DNA from: Senegalimassilia faecalis
GTDB taxonomy: Bacteria; Actinomycetota; Coriobacteriia; Coriobacteriales; Eggerthellaceae
Length of the DNA stretch: 64,000 nt
Reading direction: 5' to 3'
NCBI RefSeq assembly: GCF_004135645.1
Contig: NZ_SDPW01000001.1
Span: 620,001-684,000 of the forward strand
Numbering within the stretch: the stretch's first letter is position 1; each line of letters opens with the position of its first letter. Shown here one piece after another: positions 46,318 to 57,924 of this stretch. The notes under the pieces were generated by a model. It saw only the letters and a program-made list of their open reading frames with translations. It was not told the origin of the DNA and ran no database searches. The position numbers and the translations under genes were made by a program.

Positions 46318-47166
46318 TTACGCTTCCAACGCGATATCGTACGCAACGTTGCGCGGCAAGCCGAACTCGGCCGCCAGCGTTTTCGCGATGTCTTTGTTGC
46401 GAAGGCCTTCGCCTTTCAGCTGCTGGGCACGCGTGCGCGCGGCGTCTTCGGCGCTTTCTTGGGCCGCCTGGCCCTCGGCCTCGTTCGGCCCGTCGATGAC
46501 CAGCACGATCTCGCCTTTGATGCCCGGCCCGGCTGCGCGAGCGGCAAACTCGGCGGCTAGCGCGGGCAACGTTGCGCGCACCACTTCCTCGTGGAGCTTC
46601 GTCAGCTCGCGGCACACCGCCGCTTCGCGCAGGGGAAACGCTTTCGCCAGCACGTCAAGCGTTGCAGCCACGCGGTTCGGGCTTTCATAGAAGATGAGCG
46701 CCGCGTCAAGCGTGCGCACCGCATCAAGCGCCGCCTTTTGGTCGCCGGCCTTGCGCGGGAAAAAGCCGCCGAAATAGAAGCGCGGGTTCGTGCAGCCGCT
46801 GGCCACATAAGCCGTGGCCGTGGCCGTGGGGCCCGGCAACACCTCGACGGGGGCGCCCGCCTCGCGACACGCGCGCACCAGGCGCAGCCCCGGGTCGGAC
46901 ACGCCCGGCATGCCGGCGTCGCTGCAGTAGGCGATGATCTCGCCGGCCAGCACGCGCGCAACGACGCCTTCGGCGCGCGAGCCGATCATCGCCTCGTCCA
47001 GACGCTCCAGGCGCTTTTCGATGCCGAACGCCGCCAACAGCTTGCCTGTGACGCGCGTGTCCTCCGCGCACACGACATCGGCCGAGCTCAGCGCGTCAAG
47101 CGCCCGCTGCGGCATATCGCCAAGGTTGCCGATGGGCGTCGGGCATATGATCAGCTTTCCGGACAT
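46318..47166 (-). CDS. rsmI: 16S rRNA (cytidine1402-2'-O)-methyltransferase
   Basis: Adds the 2'-O-methyl of C1402 in 16S rRNA. A tetrapyrrole methylase-fold enzyme with PTPIGNLGD at the start, CAEDTR, YCSDAGMPGVSDPG, LPGPTATATA, and FFPRKAGD. ATG 47166 is chosen for its AAGGGA site; the ATG 15 bp upstream is an alternative. Length 282 is normal. Confidence 0.95.
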   Translation of the reverse strand: MSGKLIICPTPIGNLGDMPQRALDALSSADVVCAEDTRVTGKLLAAFGIEKRLERLDEAMIGSRAEGVVARVLAGEIIAYCSDAGMPGVSDPGLRLVRACREAGAPVEVLPGPTATATAYVASGCTNPRFYFGGFFPRKAGDQKAALDAVRTLDAALIFYESPNRVAATLDVLAKAFPLREAAVCRELTKLHEEVVRATLPALAAEFAARAAGPGIKGEIVLVIDGPNEAEGQAAQESAEDAARTRAQQLKGEGLRNKDIAKTLAAEFGLPRNVAYDIALEA

Positions 47167-47302
47167 GAACGTTCCCTTCACGAAGATGATGGAGAAGATG
47201 GTGTCGCGCTTCGCGCTCTTTTGAATGGGCCGAGCTTTCGCTCGGCCCTACGATACAACCAAAAATGCCTTCGCTCGACCCCACGGTGCGGCTCGCGAAC
47301 CC

Positions 47303-50300
47303 TTAAGCTCGCGTTTCCTGTACGTCGAGCTTGCCGGCTTCTTCGGCCGCCGGGGTTGCTGCCACCGTGCGGGCGGCGCGGGCCTCGGCTTCCTTGTCGG
47401 CCAGGTTGCTCTTCGCCACCGCAATCATAAGCTTGATGCGATTGAGCTGGTTAACCTCCGACGCGCCCGGGTCGTAGTCGACGGCCACGATATTGCTTTC
47501 CGGATAGCGGCGACGCAACTCCTTGATAACGGCCTTGCCCACCACGTGGTTCGGCAAGCAGGCGAACGGCTGCGTGCACACCACGTTCGGCGCGCCCGTG
47601 CGAATGAGCTCCACCATCTCGGCGGTAAGCAGCCAGCCCTCGCCCATGGAGTTGCACAGGCTCAAAATCTCGCTGGCGTATTCGGCCAACTCGTAGATGC
47701 TTGCCGGCGGGTTGAAGCGCGAAGACTCCTCGAGCGCCTTCGTCACCGGCGCGCGCAGGGCCTTCACCACTTTCAGGGCAATCTTGCTGCCGAACGCGCC
47801 CTTGGCCGAGCGGCCCAGCGGGTCTTTCTGGAAGATGCCGCCCGCGGCGCCGAACAGGAAGAACTCGATAAGCCCGGGCACCACGGCCTCGCAGCCTTCG
47901 CGCTCGATAACGTCGACGATCTGGTTGTTCGCCGTGGGGTGGAACTTCACCAAGATCTCGCCCACCACGCCGACACGGGGCTTCGTGCCCTCGCCTTGCA
48001 AAGGCAGCGTGTCGAAGTCCTCGACAATCTGCTTCACCGTTTCCTTGAACTCGCTGCGCTTCACGCCGCGTTTCAGCTGGCGCTTGCACTCGGCCATCCA
48101 ATGGTCGAACAGGGCGTTCGCGCTGCCGGGCTCCACCTCGTAGGGGCGCGTGCGGTACAGGCACATCATCAGCAGGTCGCCGTACTGCAACGCCGAGACG
48201 GCCTGGTACAGCATGGCCGGCGTGATGGAGAAGCCGGGGTTCACCTCGCCCAAGTCCTTGAAGCTGATAGCGATGACCGGGATATGCGACAGGCCCACCG
48301 ACTTGAGCGCCTTGCGGATAAGCGAGATGTAGTTCGTGGCGCGACAGCCGCCGCCTGTCTGCGTGATGAGCACGGCCAGCTTGTCGGTGTCGTACTTGCC
48401 CGACATGACCGCTTCCATGATCTGGCCCGTGACCAGGATGGACGGATAGCAGATGTCGTTGTTCACGTACTTCAGGCCCGCGTCGACCGCGCCGTGGTCC
48501 ACGGAAGGCAAAAGCTCGACGTTGTAGCCGAAGCGCTCGAAGATGGGCACCAGCAGCTCGAAGTGGTACGGCGCCATCTGCGGGGCCAGGATGGTGTAGC
48601 CCGCATCGCGCATCTCCTTCGTGAACTGGGCGCGCGGGAACTCCGTGGTGGCGCCGCTGTCGCGCTGCTTGAACTCGGCCTGCACCTCGGGCGCGGCCTT
48701 TTCCGTGAAGCTTGCGGGCGGCTTGATGGCGCGCGCCGCTTCGGCCACGGCCTCGGCATCCGCCCCGCCGGCAGTATTGCCCGCCGCACGCTCCTCGGCC
48801 TCTGCCAGCAACTGCTCCACGTCCAGGCTGCACGCGCCGCAGCCCGCGGCGTTCTGCGCCTGCTCGGCCGCGCGGGCCTCGGCCTCCTCGTCGGCCTGGT
48901 CCTTCAGGGCCGCAAGCAGGCTGCGCACGCGGATGCGCGCGGCGCCGAGGTTGGACACCTCGTCGATCTTCAGCACGGTGTACACCTTGCCCGCCTGTTC
49001 CAAGATCTCCTGCACCTGGTCGGTGGTCAGCGCGTCAAGGCCGCAGCCGAAGCTGTTCAGCTGGATGAGGTCGAGGTCCTTGCGCTCCGATGCCACCTTC
49101 GCCGCGGCATACAGGCGCGTGTGGTACATCCACTGGTCCACCAGGCGGATGGGACGCTCGAGCGTGCCCAGGTGCGCGATGGAGTCCTCGGTGAGCACCG
49201 CCAGGCCGAAGCTGGTCAGAAGCTCGGGGATGGCGTGGTTGATCTCGGGGTCGTTGTGGTACGGGCGGCCCGCCAGCACGATGCCGTGCGTGTGGGTCTT
49301 CTCCATCCACAGCAGCGTCTCGGCGCCCTTCTCGCGGATGTCGGCCTTGAACGCCTCGTCCTCAGCCCATGCGGCGTCCACCGCGGCATCGACCTCGGCC
49401 TGCGTAGGCGCCGCCACACCCTTGCCGCACAGCTCGGGATGCGCCTGGATCAGCTCCACGAACAGGCGCTTCTTCAGGTGCTCCTTCTTATCGTAGGGCA
49501 GCCACGGGTTCAGGAACTGCGTATCGGAGGTGCGCAGCTCGTCGATGTTGAGGCGCAGCGCCTCGGCGTAGCTGGCCACGATGGGGCAGTTGAAGTGATT
49601 GCCGGCGCCCTCGTCCTCCTGGCGCTCCCACTTGCTGCAGGGGAACCAGATGAAGTCGGGGTGCTTGTCCAGCAGGTTCATGATATGGCCGTGCGACAGC
49701 TTCGCCGGATAGCACACGCTCTCCGACGGCATGGACTCGATGCCGGCCTCGTAGGTTTTCTTCGTGGACGGGTCGGACAGCACCACGCGCCAGCCCAGCT
49801 TCGTGAAGAACGTGAACCAGAACGGGTAGTTCTCGTACATGTTCAGCGCGCGCGGGATGCCCACGGTGCCGCGCGGCGCGTCCTGCTCCGCCAGCGGCGT
49901 GTAGTGGTCGAACAGGCGGTGCGACTTGTACTCGAACAGGTTCGGCACCTTCTCGCCACGCGTTGCCTGGCCAAGCGCTCCGGCGCCCTTCTCGCAGCGG
50001 TTGCCCGTGATGAAGCGGTGGTGCTTGCCCGTGATCTCGTCTTTTCCGAAGTCGTTGACGGTAAGCAGGCAGTGGTTCGAGCACGCCTTGCAGCGCACGG
50101 TCTTGTGCGTGGGGGCCAGCGCCTCAAGCGCGTCAAGGGACAGCAGGCCGCTGACCTGCGAATCCTGGCGGCTGAAGCGGTCGCGGGCCAGAAGCGCCGC
50201 GCCGAACGCGCCCATGTTGCCGGCGATGTCGGGGCGCACGGCGTTGACGCCCGAAAGCTGCTCGAACGCGCGCAGCACGGCGTCGTTGAGGAACGTGCCA

Positions 50301-51955
50301 CCCTGCACGATAACCTTGTTGCCCACGTCGTGCGGGTCGCGAATCTTGATAACCTTGAACAGCGCGTTCTTGATGACGGAAATGGCCAGGCCCGCAGCAA
50401 TGTCGCCGACGGTGGCGCCTTCCTTCTGCGCCTGCTTCACGCGCGAGTTCATGAACACAGTGCAGCGACTGCCCAGGTCAACAGGGTTTTCCGCGCTGAT
50501 TGCCGTCTTGGCGAACTCGGAAACGTCCAGATTCAGGCCGCTGGCGAAGCTTTCGATGAAGCTGCCGCAGCCCGACGAGCACGCCTCGTTGAGCATGATG
50601 TGGTCGATGACGCCGTCTTTCACGCGCAGGCATTTCATGTCCTGGCCACCGATGTCCAAGATGAACTCCACGCCCGGCAGCATCTCCTGCGCGCCGCGCA
50701 GGTGCGCCACCGTCTCGATTTCGCCGGAGTCGACGCGCAGCGCCTCAAGCAGCAGGTGCTCGCCGTAGCCGGTGACGGTGGAATGCCCGATGGTCACCAG
50801 CGAGCGACCCGCCTCGTCGCAAGGCAGCTCGCGGTACAGCTTGGCGATGGCCGCCTTCGCGCACCCCAGCACGTCGCCCTTGTTCGACACGTAGTGCGTC
50901 CACAAAAGCTCGCCGTCTTGGCCGATAAGCGCCGCCTTGAACGTGGTGGAACCGGCGTCGATGCCCAGAAACGCCGTGCCGCGATAGCTTGCCAGGTCGC
51001 CGCGGCGCACACGCTCAGAGGCGTGGCGCGCATTGAACTCGTCAAGCTCAGCCTGGTCGGCGAACAGCGGGGGCAGGCGCACAACTTCGCTGCCCTGGAT
51101 GTCGCCAAGGTTCTTCAGACGGTCAAGCACGTCGGACAAAAGTTCGGCGCGCACCGTTTCGCTTGCCGCGCCCGCGATGGCGCAGCCGCCGGCCACGAAC
51201 AGGTGGGCGTTTTGCGGCACGATGCGGTGCTCTTCGTCAAGGCTCAGCGTTTCATAGAAGCGTTTGCGCAGTTCAGGCAGGTATTGCAGCGGGCCGCCCA
51301 GGAACGCCACGTAGCCGCGGATGGGACGCCCGCACGCCAGGCCGGAAATGGTCTGCGTAACCACGGACTGGAAAATGGACGCGGCGATGTCCTCGCGGCG
51401 CGCGCCCTCGTTCAGCAGCGGCTGCACGTCGGTTTTCGCGAACACGCCGCAGCGGCTGGCAATGGGATAAATGGTGGTGGCGTGCTGCGCCAGTTCGTTC
51501 AGGCCGCCGGCGTCGGTGTTCAAAAGCGCAGCCATCTGGTCGATGAACGCGCCGGTGCCGCCGGCGCACGTGCCGTTCATGCGCTGCTCGATGCCGTTGT
51601 CGAAGTAGATGATCTTCGCGTCCTCGCCACCCAGCTCGATCGCCACATCGGTTTTCGGAATGAACGTCTCAACAGCGGTTTTACTGGCAATGACTTCCTG
51701 CACGAATTCGATGCCAAGCCATTGGGCCAGAAGCAGGCCGCCTGAGCCGGTGATGGCGATGGTCATGCGCTTGTCGCCGAAGTCCTTCGCCGCCTCGGAA
51801 AGCACCTCCACGATGGTGGCGCGCACGTCGGCGTGATGGCGGCGGTACACGGCATAGCGAATCTGGTTCGCATCGTCGAGGATAGCCAGCTTCACCGTGG
51901 TCGATCCCACGTCGATGCCGATGTGCAGGTTCTCGTTCACGTTGTTCTCGCTCAT
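47303..51955 (-). CDS. giant 2-hydroxyacyl-CoA dehydratase activase / dehydratase-like fusion protein
   Basis: A 1550-residue cytoplasmic protein. Two ASKHA (BcrAD/BadF) ATPase domains lie at about 10-280 and 318-600; their phosphate loops are IDVGSTTVK and IDAGSTTFK, each with a Cys-containing cluster region (NGTCAGGTG and NEACSSGCG). Next is a DUF2229/HgdB-like region (about 640-920) and a C-terminal dehydratase-like region (from ~1110) with several conserved Cys. An Ala/Glu-rich linker lies around 1025-1090. Such fusions are common in clostridia and Coriobacteriia, but their substrate is unknown; they may activate a radical dehydratase or another double-cubane enzyme. A TetR gene precedes it by 15 bp. 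Confidence 0.88.
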   Translation of the reverse strand: MSENNVNENLHIGIDVGSTTVKLAILDDANQIRYAVYRRHHADVRATIVEVLSEAAKDFGDKRMTIAITGSGGLLLAQWLGIEFVQEVIASKTAVETFIPKTDVAIELGGEDAKIIYFDNGIEQRMNGTCAGGTGAFIDQMAALLNTDAGGLNELAQHATTIYPIASRCGVFAKTDVQPLLNEGARREDIAASIFQSVVTQTISGLACGRPIRGYVAFLGGPLQYLPELRKRFYETLSLDEEHRIVPQNAHLFVAGGCAIAGAASETVRAELLSDVLDRLKNLGDIQGSEVVRLPPLFADQAELDEFNARHASERVRRGDLASYRGTAFLGIDAGSTTFKAALIGQDGELLWTHYVSNKGDVLGCAKAAIAKLYRELPCDEAGRSLVTIGHSTVTGYGEHLLLEALRVDSGEIETVAHLRGAQEMLPGVEFILDIGGQDMKCLRVKDGVIDHIMLNEACSSGCGSFIESFASGLNLDVSEFAKTAISAENPVDLGSRCTVFMNSRVKQAQKEGATVGDIAAGLAISVIKNALFKVIKIRDPHDVGNKVIVQGGTFLNDAVLRAFEQLSGVNAVRPDIAGNMGAFGAALLARDRFSRQDSQVSGLLSLDALEALAPTHKTVRCKACSNHCLLTVNDFGKDEITGKHHRFITGNRCEKGAGALGQATRGEKVPNLFEYKSHRLFDHYTPLAEQDAPRGTVGIPRALNMYENYPFWFTFFTKLGWRVVLSDPSTKKTYEAGIESMPSESVCYPAKLSHGHIMNLLDKHPDFIWFPCSKWERQEDEGAGNHFNCPIVASYAEALRLNIDELRTSDTQFLNPWLPYDKKEHLKKRLFVELIQAHPELCGKGVAAPTQAEVDAAVDAAWAEDEAFKADIREKGAETLLWMEKTHTHGIVLAGRPYHNDPEINHAIPELLTSFGLAVLTEDSIAHLGTLERPIRLVDQWMYHTRLYAAAKVASERKDLDLIQLNSFGCGLDALTTDQVQEILEQAGKVYTVLKIDEVSNLGAARIRVRSLLAALKDQADEEAEARAAEQAQNAAGCGACSLDVEQLLAEAEERAAGNTAGGADAEAVAEAARAIKPPASFTEKAAPEVQAEFKQRDSGATTEFPRAQFTKEMRDAGYTILAPQMAPYHFELLVPIFERFGYNVELLPSVDHGAVDAGLKYVNNDICYPSILVTGQIMEAVMSGKYDTDKLAVLITQTGGGCRATNYISLIRKALKSVGLSHIPVIAISFKDLGEVNPGFSITPAMLYQAVSALQYGDLLMMCLYRTRPYEVEPGSANALFDHWMAECKRQLKRGVKRSEFKETVKQIVEDFDTLPLQGEGTKPRVGVVGEILVKFHPTANNQIVDVIEREGCEAVVPGLIEFFLFGAAGGIFQKDPLGRSAKGAFGSKIALKVVKALRAPVTKALEESSRFNPPASIYELAEYASEILSLCNSMGEGWLLTAEMVELIRTGAPNVVCTQPFACLPNHVVGKAVIKELRRRYPESNIVAVDYDPGASEVNQLNRIKLMIAVAKSNLADKEAEARAARTVAATPAAEEAGKLDVQETRA

Positions 51956-51970
51956 GATCTGCTTACGTCC

Positions 51971-52588
51971 TTACAGTTTGATGGGGTCGCCGGGTTTGAT
52001 GAAGAACAGCCGTAGGGCAATTTGCGCCATGTCCTGCGAGCTTTCCTTCATGCCCGTCTCCACCCAATGGGTGATGACCCCCAGATATGCGCTGGCGTAA
52101 AACGCCACGTAATATTGCACGAACGGCGCGGGGTCGTTGCGGTAGCGTTCGTGCAGGATGGTTTGGATGATTTCGGTGCATATGGCGTCGCGCACGCGTG
52201 GGCCGAAGCTGGGGTCGCCTTTCGAGCCCATGACGGCGTGCAAGAAGCTGCCCTGTTCGCGCAGATGGTCGAACAGGCTGACCAGAAACGGCATGGGCTT
52301 TTTGCTGACGCGGTAGCGCAGCACGTCGCGCAGCTCAAGCCGCTGCATCTGCGCCTGGAAGCCCTCGAGGTCGCGCATGACGTCTTCCTCAAGCGCCGCA
52401 AGCAGGCCGTCTTTGTCGCCGAAGTTGTTGTAGAGCGTGCCGCGGTTCAGGTTCGCGCGCGAGCACAGATCGCTTGCGTTGAAGTTCGCCAAGCCGCGCT
52501 CCTCGATCAGCTCGACCAGCGCGTCTTTGAGCGCGCACTTCGAGCGCGTGATGCGCTTGTCTTCGGTTGCGGCGGTTTCCTCGGCCAT
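51971..52588 (-). CDS. TetR-family transcriptional regulator
   Basis: A 205-residue regulator. The N-terminal helix-turn-helix is recognisable (LANFNASDLCSRANLNRGTLYNNFGDKDGLLAA), of the type with C-terminal domain TetR_C found in Coriobacteriia and Lactobacillales. The ATG at 52588 follows a GGGGGG site. The giant dehydratase/activase gene starts 15 bp after its stop, so both are probably one transcript. A dyad overlapping the promoter suggests autoregulation. Confidence 0.9.
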   Translation of the reverse strand: MAEETAATEDKRITRSKCALKDALVELIEERGLANFNASDLCSRANLNRGTLYNNFGDKDGLLAALEEDVMRDLEGFQAQMQRLELRDVLRYRVSKKPMPFLVSLFDHLREQGSFLHAVMGSKGDPSFGPRVRDAICTEIIQTILHERYRNDPAPFVQYYVAFYASAYLGVITHWVETGMKESSQDMAQIALRLFFIKPGDPIKL

Positions 52589-52700
52589 ACGCCCCCCTTT
52601 CCCACAAGTTGCCTTCGGATGCGCGCAACGGCCGCGGGAAAACCCGGGCCGCCGCGCGACCTCTCGTCTTTTGAACAGCCCGGCCAATAATGCACAGGTT

Positions 52701-52742
52701 GTTCAATAGTGTTATTGTACCGAGCGCACCAAGCGGAATCAA
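52701..52742 (-). promoter_or_regulatory. tetR promoter with overlapping dyad operator
   Basis: On the minus strand TTGATT (52737-52742), a 17-bp spacer and TACAAT (52714-52719). A near-perfect dyad at 52701-52720 (GTTCAATA...TATTGTAC type) covers the -10, the expected position for self-repression by TetR. Confidence 0.7.
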
Positions 52743-52939
52743 CGAAAGCGAAACTCTTCGAAAAGCAACCGTAACCTCTCCATATATATAGGTAGTTCGA
52801 ATCGTGGCGAAAGCGCCGCCTATAGCCCAACGCCGCAGGCGGGCGAAAACCCACCGTTTACAGCCCATCTGCTGCATAGTAGACTGGGCTATCGTTTTCA
52901 CAGATAACGTCTGCCCACCTTTTCGTATGAGCAAACATA

Positions 52940-52967
52940 TTGCCCAAAAAATCCCGGTCGGTATACT
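52940..52967 (+). promoter_or_regulatory. promoter of metQ
   Basis: TTGCCC (52940-52945), 16 bp, TATACT (52962-52967). The leader is about 80 nt. Confidence 0.6.
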
Positions 52968-53053
52968 AGGCGTCATGCAAGAAACAAGGTCGCGCGCTGC
53001 CCGTCTGCAAACTCGCGGAAAGCGCTCGCACCACGATGGGAGGGAGACCCAAC

Positions 53054-53908
53054 ATGAAGAAGTCCGCATTGAAGAAGCTGGTGGCATTCGCCGCCGCCGG
53101 CGTCCTGGCCGCAGGTGTGCTGGCCGGCTGCTCCGGCTCGAACTCCGGCAGCCCGTCAAACGCAAGCTCCGACGACAAGACCATCACGGTTGCCGCAAGC
53201 CCCACGCCGCACGCGGAAATCCTCAACAACGCCGTGGCCGATCAGCTCAAGGAGCAGGGCTACACGCTGAACGTGAAGGAATTCACCGACTACGTCCAGC
53301 CGAACACGGTCACCGAGGAAGGCGAAGTTGACGCCAACTACTTCCAGCATCAGCCGTACCTGGATTCCTTCAACGAGGAGAAGGGCACGCACCTGGTTTC
53401 CGTCGAGGCCATCCACTTCGAGCCCTTCGGCCTGTACGCTGGCAAAACCGCCACGCTTGACGCGCTGGCCGACGGCGCAACCGTTGCCGTGCCGAACGAC
53501 ACCACCAACGAGGCTCGCGCCCTGCTTCTGCTGCAGCAGGAAGGCCTGATCAAACTGGCTGACGGCGCCGGCATCACCGCCACCACGAAGGACATCGTGG
53601 AGAACCCGAAGAACCTGAAGATCCAGGAGCTTGAGGCTGCCAACATCCCGAACGCCCTGGCCGACGTGGACATCGCCTGCATCAACGGCAACTACGCTCA
53701 GGCTGCTGGCCTGTCCGTGGACAAGGACGCCCTGGCCGTTGAGGCCACCGACTCCCTGGCTGCCGACACGTACGCCAACGTGCTGGTGGTGAAGGACGGC
53801 AACCAGAACTCTGAGAAGATCCAGGCTCTGGCCAAGGCCCTGAAGTCCGACGCCGTGCGCGACTATATCAACAAGACCTACGACGGCGCGGTTGTCCCGG
53901 TCTTCTAA
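53054..53908 (+). CDS. MetQ/NlpA-family substrate-binding lipoprotein
   Basis: A 284-residue exported lipoprotein with lipobox LAGC (C26) and a Ser/Asn-rich linker. The NlpA domain is clear: TVAASPTPHAEIL, a block ending GEVDANYFQHQPYL, and VAVPNDTTNEARALLLL. Relatives bind methionine (or related amino acids) for the MetNI transporter. No ATPase or permease gene is near, so the partner must be encoded elsewhere. The ATG at 53054 follows GGGAGGGAG. Single gene with its own promoter and terminator. Confidence 0.9.
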   Translation: MKKSALKKLVAFAAAGVLAAGVLAGCSGSNSGSPSNASSDDKTITVAASPTPHAEILNNAVADQLKEQGYTLNVKEFTDYVQPNTVTEEGEVDANYFQHQPYLDSFNEEKGTHLVSVEAIHFEPFGLYAGKTATLDALADGATVAVPNDTTNEARALLLLQQEGLIKLADGAGITATTKDIVENPKNLKIQELEAANIPNALADVDIACINGNYAQAAGLSVDKDALAVEATDSLAADTYANVLVVKDGNQNSEKIQALAKALKSDAVRDYINKTYDGAVVPVF

Positions 53909-53930
53909 GTCACAAGCAAGTGCACCACCA

Positions 53931-53963
53931 GAAAGCGAACCTTCGGGTTCGCTTTCTTTTTTT
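53931..53963 (+). terminator. intrinsic terminator of metQ
   Basis: An 11-bp stem (53931-53941 with 53946-53956), a TTCG loop and a run of seven T. Confidence 0.9.
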
Positions 53964-54004
53964 GCTTGCGGGACCGAAACGCCTTCACTCGCAGCCGAAA
54001 ACCG

Positions 54005-54037
54005 AATGGGACAAAGGGACAGTCCTTTTGTCCCATT
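54005..54037. repeat. GGGACAAAGGGAC palindrome, copy C
   Basis: AATGGGACAAAGGGA (54005-54019) with its near-complement at 54023-54037. Same family as 10630-10659 and 42062-42096. Confidence 0.75.
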
Positions 54038-54161
54038 TCGCAACGCCACCAAGGCGCCGTTTACACGTTAATCCTCTATGAAGCGCGGCCGCCTCGTACA
54101 CGCAGAGGCGCCCCGTTTGCTATCCTGTTCCAAAAGTTTCGCCGTCAAAAAGGACACCCTC

Positions 54162-55526
54162 ATGCAAATCACGCCGGAAGAAATCGCCGAAACGCTTGCC
54201 ATGGTCAGCAAGCAACACCTGGACATCCGCACCATCACGCTGGGCTTGAACCTGCGTTCGTGCACGGATTCCGACATCAACACCATGGCACGCAAGGTGT
54301 ACGACAAGATGACGAAGGCCGCCGAGCAGCTGGTTCCCACCGCCGAGCAGCTCGAGCGCGAATTCGGCATCCCGATTGTGAACAAGCGCATCTCCGTCAC
54401 GCCCATCGCCGAGATCTGCGCCGCCGTGCCCGATGCCGACCTGTCGCGCATCGCCGTGGCCATGGACAAGGCCGGCGCCGAGGTGGGCGTCGACTTCGTG
54501 GGCGGCTTCTCCGCGCTGGTGCACAAGGGCGCCTCAGCCGCCGACAACAAGCTGATGGAGTCCATCCCCAACGCGCTGGCCGCCACCGAGCGCGTATGCT
54601 CAAGCGTCAACGTGGGCTCCACGCGCGCCGGCATCAACATGGACGCCGCCTTCAAGATGGCCGGCATCGTGAAGAAGTCCGCCGAGCTGACCGCTGACCG
54701 CGACTGCATCGGCGCAGGCAAGCTGGTGGTGTTCTGCAACGCCGTGGAGGACAACCCGTTCATGGCCGGCGCGTTCCACGGTTCGGGCGAGGCCGACGCC
54801 GTCATCAACGTGGGCGTTTCCGGCCCCGGCGTGGTGCGCCAGGTGCTGGCGAATATGCCGAAGGACGCCGACATGACCGAGGTCGCCGAGGCCATCAAGG
54901 CCACGGCGTTCAAAATCACGCGAGCCGGCGAGCTGATGGCCCGCGAGGCAAGCCGTCGCATGGGCGTGGCGAAGGGCATTCTGGACCTGTCGCTGGCCCC
55001 CACCCCGGCCGAGGGCGACTCGGTGGCCGAAATCCTCGAGGCCATCGGCGTTGGCCAGTGCGGCGGCCCGGGCACCACGGCGGCGCTGGCCATGCTCAAC
55101 GACGCGGTGAAGAAGGGCGGCGTCATGGCGTCGTCGAGCGTCGGCGGCCTGTCCGGCGCGTTCATCCCCGTGTCCGAGGACGCCGGCATGATCCGCGCGG
55201 CCGAGTCCGGCGCGCTGTGCCTGGAGAAGCTTGAGGCCATGACGTGCGTGTGCAGCGTGGGCCTTGATATGATCGCCATCCCCGGCGACACGCCGGTCGA
55301 GGCCATCTTCGGCATCATCGCCGACGAATGCGCCATCGGCATGATCAACAACAAGACCACCGCCGTGCGCGTCATCCCCGCCATCGGCAAGAAGGTTGGC
55401 GACAAGCTGGACTTCGGCGGCCTTTTGGGCTACGCGCCGGTCATGCCCGTGAACACGCACGCCGGCACCGTCTTCGCCCACCGCGGAGGCCGCATGCCCG
55501 CCCCCATCAACTCGCTGAAGAACTAA
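54162..55526 (+). CDS. UPF0210 (DUF711) family protein
   Basis: A 454-residue soluble protein of the UPF0210 family, whose fold resembles glycyl-radical (PFL-like) enzymes but whose function is unknown. The sequence is typical along its length: [15 protein letters not shown] near the start, [37 protein letters not shown], and a C-terminal [17 protein letters not shown]. The ATG at 54162 follows AAGGAC. In most genomes it is preceded by a small ACT-domain gene (UPF0237); that partner is absent here. Terminator at 55564. Confidence 0.9.
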   Translation: MQITPEEIAETLAMVSKQHLDIRTITLGLNLRSCTDSDINTMARKVYDKMTKAAEQLVPTAEQLEREFGIPIVNKRISVTPIAEICAAVPDADLSRIAVAMDKAGAEVGVDFVGGFSALVHKGASAADNKLMESIPNALAATERVCSSVNVGSTRAGINMDAAFKMAGIVKKSAELTADRDCIGAGKLVVFCNAVEDNPFMAGAFHGSGEADAVINVGVSGPGVVRQVLANMPKDADMTEVAEAIKATAFKITRAGELMAREASRRMGVAKGILDLSLAPTPAEGDSVAEILEAIGVGQCGGPGTTAALAMLNDAVKKGGVMASSSVGGLSGAFIPVSEDAGMIRAAESGALCLEKLEAMTCVCSVGLDMIAIPGDTPVEAIFGIIADECAIGMINNKTTAVRVIPAIGKKVGDKLDFGGLLGYAPVMPVNTHAGTVFAHRGGRMPAPINSLKN

Positions 55527-55563
55527 AGGGCAAGCAGGTAACTCGCCCTCTAAACGCTACAAG

Positions 55564-55608
55564 AAAGGGCTGGCCAAGCGTTAGGCAGCCAGCCCTTTAG
55601 CACTTTTT
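55564..55608 (+). terminator. intrinsic terminator of the UPF0210 gene
   Basis: AAGGGCTGGC (55565-55574) with GCCAGCCCTT (55588-55597), then TAGCACTTTTT. Confidence 0.75.
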
Positions 55609-55700
55609 ACACAATTGGATAAAATACCACGCTTCACGTTATTCCCGTGAGCGGAGCGGCTCTATGGCCAGCTGCGCCCAAGGCTTGATAGAATAGGCGG

Positions 55701-55820
55701 ACACACCAAGGGTTCGCAAATAAAAAAGCCCGGCGGCCACCGGACTTAACTAAACCGTAAACACGACCCCGCCCGCCGCCTATGAGTAACCCGGGCTTGG
55801 TGTGCACCTGCAGTATAGCA
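55701..55820 (-). ncRNA. structured intergenic element, possible small RNA
   Basis: Nested long-range stems: CACACCAAG (55702-55710) with CTTGGTGTG (55796-55804), then CCCGG with CCGGG (inside 55728-55733 and 55791-55795), then GGCGGC with GCCGCC. On the minus strand an extended -10 TGCTATACT (about 55812-55820) precedes it, and a GC hairpin with six T (55722-55727) ends it, so a transcript of about 80-90 nt is plausible. It resembles antitoxin-type small RNAs in style, but I could not identify a toxin peptide opposite. It may instead be a leader of ettA. The rest of the 348-bp gap is empty. Confidence 0.4.
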
Positions 55821-55874
55821 TGGAGCGGCTTGGCTTTGCCATACGCAAGCTGCTCGACCAGAAAGGCAACACGC

Positions 55875-57554
<1,680 letters not shown>

Positions 57555-57557
57555 GCC

Positions 57558-57842
57558 TTGCGAAAGCCGATTGCAGCGCTGCGCGCATGGTTTGACGGGT
57601 CGTGGGATAGCGTGTGTTTGCGTTGCGGCCTGTGCTGTTACGAGCGCGAAGTGGGCGAAGACGGCAGCGTGGCCGTGGATTTAAGCGATGCGTGCGAGTT
57701 CCTTGACCCGGAAACGCACCTGTGCCGTGTGTACGAGCGCCGCTTCGAATCGTGCGACCGCTGCCACCAGCTTACGCCGAAGGTTGCCCTTTTCAGCAAC
57801 CACCTGCCTCCCAGCTGCGGCTACGTGCGAAAGTTCAGGTAA
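57558..57842 (+). CDS. YkgJ-type cysteine-cluster protein
   Basis: A 94-residue protein with nine cysteines: C20-X2-C23-X2-CC (26-27), C46, C56, C66, C69 and C87, the pattern of the CxxxCxxCC zinc/iron-chelating family (YkgJ). Function unknown. It starts with TTG 57558, three bases after the ettA stop, and CAGGGAC serves as the ribosome site, so it is probably translated together with ettA. Its terminator was split by the insertion element. Confidence 0.75.
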   Translation: MRKPIAALRAWFDGSWDSVCLRCGLCCYEREVGEDGSVAVDLSDACEFLDPETHLCRVYERRFESCDRCHQLTPKVALFSNHLPPSCGYVRKFR

Positions 57843-57844
57843 GG

Positions 57845-57856
57845 AAAACAAGGGGC
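57845..57856 (+). terminator. left arm of the split ettA-ykgJ terminator
   Basis: AAAACAAGGGGC pairs with GCCCCTTGTTTT at 61642-61653. The two arms are now separated by the 3.77-kb insertion element, which entered the former loop. Confidence 0.7.
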
Positions 57857-57924
57857 GCAGTTCAATGTGAACTGCGCCCCATAACTGCAAAGGACCCCGT
57901 TTCCTGAACGGCAAAAGAAGTGAA

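Larger units (their letters stand above)
52589..53053. other. divergent intergenic region tetR / metQ
   Basis: 465 bp with promoters for both genes (listed separately). The remainder (52745-52935) shows a TA-rich patch (TATATATAGG near 52785) but no gene, and no SAM riboswitch is recognisable. Confidence 0.45.

Noticed and set aside
47225-51745. Open frame of about 1500 codons on the + strand opposite the giant dehydratase gene
   Set aside because: It is antisense to a gene with clear domains and shows the His/Arg/Ala/Leu-rich composition of a shadow frame in GC-rich DNA; no ribosome site and no recognisable domain.
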